Assembly: GCA_001801495.1 (NCBI GenBank) | Contig: MGXW01000089.1 | Location: 1-16,614, forward strand | Reading direction: 5' to 3' | Length of the DNA: 16,614 bases | Source: Gammaproteobacteria bacterium RIFCSPHIGHO2_12_FULL_37_34 | Lineage (GTDB): Bacteria > Pseudomonadota > Gammaproteobacteria > DSM-16500 | Shown: in pieces, positions 1-6,606 of the stretch | Numbering within the stretch: the stretch's first letter is position 1 | Layout of the letters: the number at the start of each line of letters is the position of its first letter | The notes under the pieces: generated by a model | Told to the model about the DNA's origin: nothing | Seen by the model: the letters and a program-made list of their open reading frames with translations, nothing else | Databases searched by the model: none | Program-made: the position numbers and the translations under genes

Positions 1-54
1 GAAAAAATTATTTCCTAGTCGCTAAAATAGTGCGAAAATTCAGGGGGTATTAAT

Positions 55-858
55 TCACCGAGAATTGCTGACATACAATCCCACAATCTCTTCTCTAGAA
101 ATTTTATGTGGTCTGCCTATGGCATGATTAGGACTTGAATTCGCAAATGCAGCATCAATTAAATCTTTTTTTCCAAACAATAATCCTACTCCTTGCGGAC
201 CATGTATCATTTTTCCACCACTGATTGTTACTAAATCAGCGCCTTCGTCTATATATCGTCGCAAATTTGATTTGGGAGGCAGCATCGCCGCAGCATCAAC
301 AATAACTGGAAGATTATATTTATGTGCAATATCAACTACTTTCTTCAAACTAAGACCAACCTTGGAAATTCTTGGTCCTAATAAGTAATTAACTGCAACA
401 GTTTTTTCATTAATTGCGGCTTCTAGTTCTTCAGGTAAACAGCCATTAATATTACCAACTTCAATAAGTTTTGCGCCGGTAAAGGTATACATATGGCTAT
501 ATGATCCTACATGAATTTTTTGTACAATTAATTCATCCTTCATTCCTGCTGAATTAGGTAGTTGCCTAACTTTAGTTATATTCATTCCTGTCATACAAGC
601 TGCTATAGATAAAACAACTCCACTGGCTGCTCCACTAGTTACCATACCGGCTTCAGCACCCGTAATTTTTGCAATATATTCACCAACCTTGCGATTAAGC
701 TCTTCAATACTAACAAAAGATTTTGATGCAAGCTCCATAGCTTTGAAAACTTCTGGATGTGATCGTGTACCACCATGTGTTGTTTTTGTTCCAGCGGCAT
801 GTATCACTGGAATAACACCCAATTCTTTATATATTGGATTATCTAACATATTTTGCAT
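55..858 (-). CDS. SelA/DgaE-like PLP-dependent protein, C-terminally short
   Basis: This is a fold-type I PLP protein of the SelA-like group, which includes D-glucosaminate-6-phosphate ammonia-lyase and related lyases acting on beta-substituted amino acids. Visible features in the 267 residues are an Ala/Gly/Ser-rich cofactor-phosphate segment near 74-80, Asp188 (VDAAA), which should pair with the pyridine nitrogen, and Lys216 in SGGKMIHGPQGVG, the expected Schiff-base lysine. Family members are usually about 360-380 residues. This one stops soon after EEIVGL and so lacks the C-terminal small domain. The next reading frame continues past the TGA at 55-57 but stops at 15-17, so a simple frameshift would not restore full length. 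ATG 858 follows GGGGAT. The gene starts 12 bp after the ACP-citrate synthase stop, so the two are probably co-transcribed. Substrate is unknown, and it may be a decaying gene. Confidence 0.75.
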   Translation of the reverse strand: MQNMLDNPIYKELGVIPVIHAAGTKTTHGGTRSHPEVFKAMELASKSFVSIEELNRKVGEYIAKITGAEAGMVTSGAASGVVLSIAACMTGMNITKVRQLPNSAGMKDELIVQKIHVGSYSHMYTFTGAKLIEVGNINGCLPEELEAAINEKTVAVNYLLGPRISKVGLSLKKVVDIAHKYNLPVIVDAAAMLPPKSNLRRYIDEGADLVTISGGKMIHGPQGVGLLFGKKDLIDAAFANSSPNHAIGRPHKISREEIVGLYVSNSR

Positions 859-870
859 TTTTCATCCCCA

Positions 871-2295
871 TTAGGCACGTTGTTCAATTTCAATGAATTT
901 ATCTTTTATATCACCAGTATATTGTAGGCGTGGCCTAAGTAAGATATTCTTATTTTTTTGCTCTATAATATGTGCAACCCATCCACAAGACCGATTGGCA
1001 ATAAAAATAGGTACAAGCATATCTTTTTCAAGCCCCATCAATAAATAAGAAATACAAGCATAAAAATCAACATTGACATTTATTCCATGCTCAATATAAC
1101 CGCTCATTTCTGCTTTAACTGCTTCTAAAATTTCTAATAGTCTTGCATTACCATATTTTTCACTGAGAATTTTAGCATTTTCTTTCAATGGCTTCGCTCT
1201 GGGATCTTCTGTACGGTAAACCCTATGACCAAAACCAAAAATGGGTGCTTTCTTTTTTAATCTATTTTGAATATAACTTTTCACTTCATTTGCATCATGC
1301 ATTTCTTGAAGCATTTGTACAACACCAAGCAGCGCGCCTCCATGTAAGCACCCTGAAAATGTCGCTATTGCAGAAGTGATAGCATTACCTAATTCAGCTT
1401 CTGTGCTTGTAGTAATTCGTGCCGCAAAAGTTGACGCATTAGAATCATGCTCTGCCTGCAAAATCATGTTTTGCTCAAAAATCCGAATAACATCGGTTTC
1501 TGGGATTTTTCCAAGAAGCATAAAAAGAAGATAAGCTGCTTGAGATAATTTTTCAGGCGGCTGTGGTAAATCTTTGTTATTTTTAAACGCAAGATATGTT
1601 CCAATGATTGTTGGTATTTTAGCAATATATGCAATACCTTGATCTTCGACAGATAAATCGGCCAATGTTTCTGATAAGTGAGAAGTAATAGTACGTAAAA
1701 CATTTGTGGCTGTTTGATTATTAACTAATAATTTAATAACAGAAACTGTACTGTCAGATAACTTGCGAAACAATTCAATTTTTTTCTGGAAAATATTTAG
1801 AGCCTTTTTATTAGGAAGATCGCTATAAATTAATAAATAAGCCACTTCTTCATAACTTGCTTGCTTAACTAAATCATCAATTGAATATCCACGATGAAAC
1901 AGTTTTCCATTTTTAGCATCAATAAAAGTGATCTCACTTTCATCAAAATATATATTAGTAAGCCCTCTGTGGATAATATTAGATTTTTCATTATCTTTAA
2001 TTGAATTTTTCTGTGAAAAGTTGGATGTTGAACATTTAGAAATATAGGACACAATCTCACTAACTGACGTAAGTTCTAAAACTTGATCTTGACCGATTTT
2101 AACATCAAAATTTTTCTCAATCGCAAGCATAAGATTTACGTGCCCCATCGAGTCCCACTGCATAACACTTTGGTAGCTCAATTCAGAATTAATAAACTCC
2201 ATAGGGATCAATAATGTATCTGCTACGATTTTCCAAACAGTTTTTTCATCGTTCTGTCCGTCGACTTGAAAATCATTTGTTCCTCGGTTTGGCAT
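871..2295 (-). CDS. Acyl carrier protein-citrate synthase fusion
   Basis: Two domains are fused. Numbering here is from an in-frame GTG at 2331, 12 codons upstream. Residues about 28-97 form an acyl carrier protein with WDSMGHVNL, where Ser61 is the expected phosphopantetheine site. After a polar linker at about 100-118, residues about 120-486 form a citrate synthase. The synthase keeps HDSNASTFAAR at 295, catalytic His330 (CLHGGA), His369 (GFGHRVY) and Asp422 (NVDFY), so it looks active. Citrate synthases join an acyl thioester to a 2-oxoacid, normally with acetyl-CoA and oxaloacetate. The tethered carrier suggests an ACP-bound acyl donor or product, but that is inference. I chose ATG 2295: GAAGAG precedes it by six bases, while GTG 2331 has no ribosome site and lies about where the predicted promoter would begin transcription. 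First gene of operon A, followed by the PLP protein. Confidence 0.85.
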   Translation of the reverse strand: MPNRGTNDFQVDGQNDEKTVWKIVADTLLIPMEFINSELSYQSVMQWDSMGHVNLMLAIEKNFDVKIGQDQVLELTSVSEIVSYISKCSTSNFSQKNSIKDNEKSNIIHRGLTNIYFDESEITFIDAKNGKLFHRGYSIDDLVKQASYEEVAYLLIYSDLPNKKALNIFQKKIELFRKLSDSTVSVIKLLVNNQTATNVLRTITSHLSETLADLSVEDQGIAYIAKIPTIIGTYLAFKNNKDLPQPPEKLSQAAYLLFMLLGKIPETDVIRIFEQNMILQAEHDSNASTFAARITTSTEAELGNAITSAIATFSGCLHGGALLGVVQMLQEMHDANEVKSYIQNRLKKKAPIFGFGHRVYRTEDPRAKPLKENAKILSEKYGNARLLEILEAVKAEMSGYIEHGINVNVDFYACISYLLMGLEKDMLVPIFIANRSCGWVAHIIEQKNKNILLRPRLQYTGDIKDKFIEIEQRA

Positions 2296-2337
2296 ATCTA
2301 GCTCTTCTCTGTTCAAGCAATGGAAAATCACAGGAGT

Positions 2338-2381
2338 ATTAGAATATACCTTCGAGTAAAAATCAATTCATTTTTAATTCA
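2338..2381 (-). promoter_or_regulatory. Operon A promoter with tandem TGAATT operator
   Basis: On the minus strand, TTGATT (2366-2361) and TCTAAT (2343-2338) are separated by 17 bp and resemble -35 and -10 boxes. Directly upstream, overlapping the -35, is TGAATTAAAAATGAATT (2381-2365): two TGAATT copies whose starts are 11 bp apart. The same arrangement, with one mismatch in these 17 bp, occurs at 4452-4436 in front of operon B. A transcript starting near 2331 would lead into the ATG at 2295. Confidence 0.5.
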
Positions 2382-2404
2382 TTTCTAATTTTTTTATTCA
2401 ATGG

Positions 2405-3289
2405 TTAAAAATTATGCTTCGCTTCAGCAATAACACCACAAAGTTTAACTCTCTCATTAATAGTTAGTTCTTTAATTCCTTGAGAAAGCGGCATTAGCGT
2501 ATCCTGTTTTTTTTCTCTAGATAATTGCCCGACTACAATCTGATTTTTATTTGTAAGCAAAGCTAAAACAAAATCACCTTCTTTTGGCATGCGAGTATAA
2601 TCAATTATAATGACTGTTCCTTTTCTAAATTCAGGCAAATAATCAACATTACTGATCTTCAGCGCAAAAGCAGAACCTTTTATTCCAGATTCAGAAGTAA
2701 TCCAATTTCTTTCTGTTTTAAAATTGGGATCTTTTATAATTTCAGGCCAATATGCAATTTCCATCCAGTTGAGCAATGGAACAATTTTTTTAGTTGCGGT
2801 TGTAACAGCAAAGGAACCAGAAATGCGATCTTTAGGGAGAGGTATTCGTCCTAACATTTGATCTGGGCTAATATTAAAAAACTCAGCCAAGGGCTCGATG
2901 GATTCTATTCTTGGGTTAGGTGTCATACCGGAAAGTATACGGTGAATAGTTGGCTGAGGAACACCCGTCCTACGGGAAAGCTCTCCTTCACTCATATTTC
3001 CAATATCTTGCATTAAGTATCGAAGAACTGAACTGGGTGAACCATGATAACGTTCAGCTTCAGAAATATATACACTCTGTAATGGGCTATCAACAAGCAA
3101 ATGGTCGACTGACACATCAAAAAACTCCGCTATTTTTCTAATAATCCTTTGATTAGGTTTATATATTTTCCCAGCAAGTAAACGAGATAAAGTAGGTTGA
3201 TAAATCCCAACACATCTTGCAAGTTGTGATTCATTTGCAATGCCATTTATCATCATTAAATTCGTAATTTTCACGCTTAAAGAATTCAT
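2405..3289 (-). CDS. Double-HTH (XRE-like) regulator with degenerate S24/LexA-like C-terminus
   Basis: The 294-residue protein has two cI/XRE-type helix-turn-helix domains, at about 5-65 (SQLARCVGIYQPTLSRLLAG) and about 87-147 (EGELSRRTGVPQPTIHRILS). A C-terminal region at about 168-290 resembles the dimerisation/autoprotease domain of LexA/cI (peptidase S24). The usual GDSM..P motif reads VDYLPEF here, so the nucleophilic Ser position holds Tyr216, and the usual Lys position in the following strand appears to be Gly (VVGQL). Self-cleavage is therefore unlikely, and control would need a ligand or another route. ATG 3289 lies only 3 bp after the yhhQ stop, which suggests translational coupling as last gene of operon B. 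Two HTH domains would fit the tandem operator copies ahead of operons A and B; this is inferred. Confidence 0.82.
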   Translation of the reverse strand: MNSLSVKITNLMMINGIANESQLARCVGIYQPTLSRLLAGKIYKPNQRIIRKIAEFFDVSVDHLLVDSPLQSVYISEAERYHGSPSSVLRYLMQDIGNMSEGELSRRTGVPQPTIHRILSGMTPNPRIESIEPLAEFFNISPDQMLGRIPLPKDRISGSFAVTTATKKIVPLLNWMEIAYWPEIIKDPNFKTERNWITSESGIKGSAFALKISNVDYLPEFRKGTVIIIDYTRMPKEGDFVLALLTNKNQIVVGQLSREKKQDTLMPLSQGIKELTINERVKLCGVIAEAKHNF

Positions 3290-3292
3290 TTC

Positions 3293-4006
3293 TCAATCTC
3301 TACTTCCAGTATTTGCAAACCTTTCCAGCGTATAAGGATCAAAATTAGTATATCGTTTATTTGAATCCATCACTTCATTATTTTTTAAGAAATTAATAAT
3401 AATATACGTTGCCGGAACAAAAGCAACTTCAAATAATACTTTAATAATATATTGAGAAAAAATTAATCTCAACACATCAGGATGATGTGCCTTACCAAAA
3501 TAAAAAGAAACAACCCAAATCAAAGAAGTAACAAGCTCGCCTAATGCTGTTGAGCCAATTAATCGCATCCATAGGTATTTTCCCTGCGTATAAGTTTTTA
3601 GTCTATCCAAAACATAACAATTGACATAATCGCCAAGAATAACAGCTATCACCATCGACATGCTCAAGCGAAACACACTTCCTAAAACATCTGCATAATA
3701 TTGCGGGTGTTGAACAGTGGACGCCGCTTGCATTCGAAGTCCAAAATCAATTAAAACAGCAAAAAATATTTCCCCTATTAAATAATATAAAATAAGTTGT
3801 CTTGCACGTTGAAATCCATAAACCTCGGTAACTATATCCCATAAAAAGAAAGTCAACGGGAAACTCCAGATACCACCGGGCAACAAAAATGGCCCTAAAA
3901 CAATAGTCCTTGGGCCTAATACATTAGCAGCAAGTTGTGCGGTAATTAGTAAAATCGCAAATAGCGAGTAATATTTTAAATATGTTTTTTCTTTTAGGAA
4001 GCTCAT
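3293..4006 (-). CDS. yhhQ: Queuosine precursor transporter, YhhQ/VUT_1 (DUF165) family
   Basis: The 237-residue inner-membrane protein has about six hydrophobic segments, at roughly 13-33, 42-56, 70-90, 112-132, 145-170 and 180-208. It carries the family signatures DIVTEVYG (57-64), GDYVNCYVLDRLK (124-136) and RLIGSTALGELVTS (148-161). The family imports queuosine precursors such as preQ0, preQ1 or queuine for the tRNA wobble modification. Length matches the usual 220-240 residues. ATG 4006 has only a weak purine stretch before it and lies one base after the stop of a possible 30-aa ORF. The regulator gene follows after 3 bp. No other queuosine genes are in the window, and being carried on an island with a regulator is unusual, so a different related substrate is possible. 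Confidence 0.85.
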   Translation of the reverse strand: MSFLKEKTYLKYYSLFAILLITAQLAANVLGPRTIVLGPFLLPGGIWSFPLTFFLWDIVTEVYGFQRARQLILYYLIGEIFFAVLIDFGLRMQAASTVQHPQYYADVLGSVFRLSMSMVIAVILGDYVNCYVLDRLKTYTQGKYLWMRLIGSTALGELVTSLIWVVSFYFGKAHHPDVLRLIFSQYIIKVLFEVAFVPATYIIINFLKNNEVMDSNKRYTNFDPYTLERFANTGSRD

Positions 4007-4007
4007 A

Positions 4008-4100
4008 TTAAATTTTATCTTTATTATTTTTGACCTGTAAAATTTCTCGTAATTCAGCTTGAAGTCGCTTCACTTTTCTACTTTGTATTTTCTTTTCCAT
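4008..4100 (-). CDS. Possible 30-aa basic ORF between the hypothetical gene and yhhQ
   Basis: ATG 4100 opens a 30-codon frame whose TAA (4010-4008) sits one base before the yhhQ ATG. It overlaps the last 23 bases of the upstream gene in another frame. The product is highly charged and probably helical, with the core RKVKRLQAELREIL and 10 Lys/Arg in 30 residues. No clear ribosome site is visible, so expression would depend on coupling to the upstream gene. It exactly fills the gap between two co-oriented genes, which is the main argument for it. It could equally be a chance frame or a frameshifted tail of the upstream protein. Confidence 0.3.
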   Translation of the reverse strand: MEKKIQSRKVKRLQAELREILQVKNNKDKI

Positions 4101-4377
4101 CAGCCGACCATAAAAGCATACCAATTTCGCCGACATCCTCTCGGCTAAAACAGCTGAGTATCTGCTTATCTTTAATAAGTTTCGTGATATGCATTTTCAA
4201 AACAGGCTTTCGTTTGCCTCCTACCCGATAAGCAACCACTAAGTCAGATTCATCTTCAAGATAGGTAAAGCCCTCAACGACAAAAACATCCTGATAAAAC
4301 ATGACAGTAAATGCTTTTATAGTAGTAGCAATATATCTACCTAATGTTATCTTTTCCTTCATTGCATGAGATTTCAT
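4078..4377 (-). CDS. Hypothetical protein, about 99 aa, first gene of operon B
   Basis: I do not recognise this protein. It is soluble-looking and mixed alpha/beta, with no signal peptide or clear membrane helix. It reads as an N-terminal helix (LGRYIATTIKAFTVMFY), then a likely beta-rich part (DVFVVEGFTYLEDESDLVVAYRV), a basic turn (GGKRKPVLKMHITKLIKDK) and one Cys in ILSCFSRED. The frame stays open back to a TTG at 4437, but that codon overlaps the predicted -35 box, upstream of the expected transcript start. ATG 4377, or ATG 4362, is therefore more likely, though neither has a good ribosome site. It precedes yhhQ in the same orientation, so I infer co-transcription with yhhQ and the regulator. 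Confidence 0.55.
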   Translation of the reverse strand: MKSHAMKEKITLGRYIATTIKAFTVMFYQDVFVVEGFTYLEDESDLVVAYRVGGKRKPVLKMHITKLIKDKQILSCFSREDVGEIGMLLWSADGKENTK

Positions 4378-4409
4378 GACGATCGACTCGCTAACAAAAA
4401 CTGCAAAGT

Positions 4410-4452
4410 ATTCTAACCCATTTAGAGAAAATAGCAATTCATTTTCAATTCA
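4410..4452 (-). promoter_or_regulatory. Operon B promoter with tandem TGAATT operator
   Basis: On the minus strand, TGAATTGAAAATGAATT (4452-4436) carries two TGAATT copies spaced 11 bp. It is followed by TTGCTA (4437-4432) and, after 16 bp, TAGAAT (4415-4410). Compared with the operon A region, 26 of the first 31 bases agree without gaps, and both have a -10-like box followed by AC. The match includes more than the direct repeat, so the two regions are either homologous or bind the same regulator. Confidence 0.48.
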
Positions 4453-4526
4453 ACCTATTTTTAGTAGCTTTATTTCAAGCTGTTTAGCCCCTTACCCTGC
4501 CCTAAATTTAATTATTACGAAATTTA

Positions 4527-4570
4527 TTGACAAAATTAATCAACTTCTATGAGAATTAATTCTCATAGAA
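4527..4570 (+). promoter_or_regulatory. TTGACA box and perfect 26-bp palindrome upstream of alpA-like gene
   Basis: TTGACA (4527-4532) is a consensus -35. The stretch 4545-4570 is a perfect palindrome of 26 bases with central core GAGAATTAATTCTC. It would cover the -10 position expected about 17 bp downstream (GAGAAT/TGAGAA). A related half-site, ATTCTCATGAA, recurs at 4613-4623 just before the ribosome site of the downstream gene. This looks like a repressor operator for the AlpA-type gene, possibly with a second weaker site. No T-run follows, so it is unlikely to be an intrinsic terminator. Confidence 0.6.
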
Positions 4571-4633
4571 TACTGCCATTCACTACGGCAGCAAGAGGAT
4601 GGTTATGATTCAATTCTCATGAAGAGGTAAAAC

Positions 4634-4837
4634 ATGAGCAAAAATATCCTTAAAGAAAAAGACGCATCGGAATATATAGGAATGAGTCGAAGTTTTTTAC
4701 GGCAAGATCGCATGAACGGTGTTTTAGCATCACGAACACCAGGACCGAAGTTCTTAAAAATTGGTCGCAGTATTCGTTACCTTAAAGAAGATTTAGATAC
4801 CTGGCTAATGCAGCATCGTATTGATCGTCCATGTTAA
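4634..4837 (+). CDS. AlpA-family DNA-binding regulator / excisionase-like protein
   Basis: The 67-residue protein has a MerR-like winged helix-turn-helix spanning nearly its whole length. LKEKDASEYIGMSRSFLRQ forms the HTH, GPKFLKIGRSIRYLKEDLDTWL the wing and closing helix. This layout is typical of prophage AlpA/excisionase-type proteins encoded near P4-type integrases, where they activate int or act as directionality factors. The start follows a good GAGG site (4624-4627). It lies downstream of a strong palindromic operator and converges with the TraF-like gene, with only one base between the two stop codons. A role in island excision is inferred from the family and from the integrase nearby. 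Confidence 0.82.
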   Translation: MSKNILKEKDASEYIGMSRSFLRQDRMNGVLASRTPGPKFLKIGRSIRYLKEDLDTWLMQHRIDRPC

Positions 4838-4838
4838 A

Positions 4839-5192
4839 TTAACACGTGCCTTCATTTTCAAAAGTATTGATTGCGAGTTGATAATAAAACTCTTTAGTAT
4901 TCATTGCAGGAATAGTGGATTTAAGAGCTGGGTCATTGTTAATTATATTTATAACAGTATTTGCAAATTTCACACTTCTGTCATGAATATTTTTTAGAAA
5001 CACTTGATATTGTAGTACGTTTTCTTTAGTTGGATTAAGAAAAGCTCTGGCTTTAAGTTCACAATATCTATGCTGTATTTTAGGTATTTCTAGGCTCGCA
5101 TCATTCTTACTATCAATCTCTTGGGCATATGATACTCCAGATAACAACATAATCGATATTACTAACATCCAATAATAAAATACATGTTTCAT
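4839..5192 (-). CDS. Secreted TraF-like small protein
   Basis: The 117-residue protein has an N-terminal signal peptide (hydrophobic 4-20, likely cleaved after SYA at 23), so the product should be periplasmic. The mature part, CELKARAFLNPTKENVLQYQVFLKNIHDRSVKFANTV within residues 43-80, resembles the segment of conjugative TraF/TrbB-type proteins that reads roughly A..NPT.ENV..Y...Q...R...F. The thioredoxin-like domain of full TraF is absent. Cysteines are at 43 and 117 only. It could be a stand-alone relative or a conjugation remnant. ATG 5192 has an excellent AGGAGG seven bases upstream, and the gene begins 25 bp after the integrase stop, so it may be read with int. Signal peptide is clear; the TraF resemblance is moderate. 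Confidence 0.6.
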   Translation of the reverse strand: MKHVFYYWMLVISIMLLSGVSYAQEIDSKNDASLEIPKIQHRYCELKARAFLNPTKENVLQYQVFLKNIHDRSVKFANTVINIINNDPALKSTIPAMNTKEFYYQLAINTFENEGTC

Positions 5193-5217
5193 AATTATTC
5201 CTCCTAAAATCGGTTTT

Positions 5218-6444
5218 TTAATATATATCCTGGGTTACTAATTTTGCCACTGCATTTGCCTTATGTTCAGGCGCTAAATGAGCATATCGTAACGTCATTT
5301 TTATATCTGCATGCCCAAGTAATTCTCGCACCGTATTAAGATCAACCCCAGTCATCACTAATTTACTAGCAAAATGATGTCGCATATCGTGCCAACGGAA
5401 ATTTTTAATATCTGCCTTTTCTAAAATCCTCACCCAAGATTTTTTAACTTGGCCAAAAGCTATGCCAGTTTTGGCATTAGAAAAAACCAATCCGTTGAAA
5501 TGATTGCCATGCTGTTGCCAATCTTTTAATGCTTGTAAAGCAACGGTATTGAGTGGTACATGACGAGTTTTACCATTTTTTGCACTATTTCCTTTCACTG
5601 TAAGTAAAGCATGCGTGAAATTAATATCATCCCAAGTAAGATTAAATAATTCCCCACGACGTAACCCAATATTTAAAGTAACTAAAATCATTGGTGACAT
5701 ATAATCAGCAAAGATAAATTGTTGAAGAGTAGGCAAACAATCATAATTTCGCTCTCTTCTCCATTGGTTTCCACGCTCTCTTTTTTCTTTTAATTCCTCA
5801 TCACGTAATCTTAATGTATTTTTTAATTGGTTTTCTTCGTTTTTATCGAGATATCTGACTTTAGCAACAGAATCGACCTTAAATGGCTTTAATTTGGTTA
5901 ATGGATTTTCAGAAATAAATTCCCATTCAACAGCCTTGGAAAGCATCGATTTTAAAATAACAATATCTCTATTAACGGTGGATGGATATATCCCATTATT
6001 TATTCTGCCCGTCCGCCATTTTTCAATAACAATTGGCGTTAACTCACCTAATAATCGATTACCAAATTCCTTTACAAAATTTACTCTTAATCGCTTTAAA
6101 TCGGCAATCCCATTTTTTCTATTGGCCTTACGCCAATTCTCATATTCATCAGAAACAAATTGTTCTAATGTAAGCTTATTCCTCTGATGTTCTTTTGGCA
6201 AAAGCCCCATCACCGCTTGGCTTAAAATTTGCTTTGCTTTATCTCTTGCCTGAGCTGGTGTAATAACTCCAACCTGTCCAATATTAATTCTTCTACCACG
6301 ATTATATTGGCAAACATATGACATTTTACCTGTAGGTGTTACACGTATTAAAAACCCTTTTAGATTAACATCACGTACATCATACTGTCTTTCTTTTGGT
6401 TTTAGTTTATGAACAAGGCTATTCCCAATGATTGCTTTCATCAT
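5218..6444 (-). CDS. int: Tyrosine recombinase integrase, P4/phage type with N-terminal arm-binding domain
   Basis: This is a site-specific integrase of about 408 residues. In numbering from the upstream ATG at 6450, it has an N-terminal arm-type DNA-binding domain (about 5-85, GFLIRVTPTGKMSYVCQYN), a SAM-like core-binding domain (about 92-185) and a catalytic domain (about 200-400). The full catalytic set is present: Arg264 (GLRRGEL), Lys294 (KNGKTRHVPL), His354 and Arg357 (WHDMRHHF), His380 (LLGHADI) and Tyr389 (LRYAHL). It therefore looks functional. A charged insert, RLRDEELKEKRERGNQWRRER, lies at 214-234. ATG 6444 or 6441 is preferred because AAGGA sits at proper distance from them but directly abuts ATG 6450. 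It reads away from the tRNA-Pro fragment, the usual arrangement for an integrase beside its own att site. Confidence 0.93.
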   Translation of the reverse strand: MMKAIIGNSLVHKLKPKERQYDVRDVNLKGFLIRVTPTGKMSYVCQYNRGRRINIGQVGVITPAQARDKAKQILSQAVMGLLPKEHQRNKLTLEQFVSDEYENWRKANRKNGIADLKRLRVNFVKEFGNRLLGELTPIVIEKWRTGRINNGIYPSTVNRDIVILKSMLSKAVEWEFISENPLTKLKPFKVDSVAKVRYLDKNEENQLKNTLRLRDEELKEKRERGNQWRRERNYDCLPTLQQFIFADYMSPMILVTLNIGLRRGELFNLTWDDINFTHALLTVKGNSAKNGKTRHVPLNTVALQALKDWQQHGNHFNGLVFSNAKTGIAFGQVKKSWVRILEKADIKNFRWHDMRHHFASKLVMTGVDLNTVRELLGHADIKMTLRYAHLAPEHKANAVAKLVTQDIY

Positions 6445-6458
6445 GATCATCCTTACTC

Positions 6459-6489
6459 TGGAGTGCAGTTGGAGTGCACCGTGAGTGTA
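6459..6489 (-). promoter_or_regulatory. int: Direct repeats and weak promoter upstream of integrase
   Basis: TGGAGTGCA occurs twice, at 6459-6467 and 6470-6478, with starts 11 bp apart, followed by the partial copy GTGAGTGTA (6481-6489). Repeats of this sort just upstream of P4-type integrases can be integrase arm-type sites or an autoregulatory operator. A weak promoter on the minus strand is possible: TTGTTT (6512-6507), 17 bp, TACACT (6489-6484). It would start transcripts inside the repeats. The repeats are seen; the function is inferred. Confidence 0.45.
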
Positions 6490-6606
6490 TTACAAAGCAT
6501 TTTCATAAACAAGAATAAAACTAAAAATTAATAAAAATCATATTTTTATAGATTATTCTTATCATTAATGTTCATGGAGATATATTGCAAAATATGATTA
6601 ATTAGC

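Noticed and set aside
2296..2331. GTG start for the ACP-citrate synthase
   Set aside because: It has no ribosome site and lies at about the predicted transcription start; ATG 2295 has a purine-rich site at good distance.
4378..4437. TTG start giving a 119-residue version of the hypothetical protein
   Set aside because: The TTG overlaps the predicted -35 box, upstream of the expected transcript start, and lacks a ribosome site.
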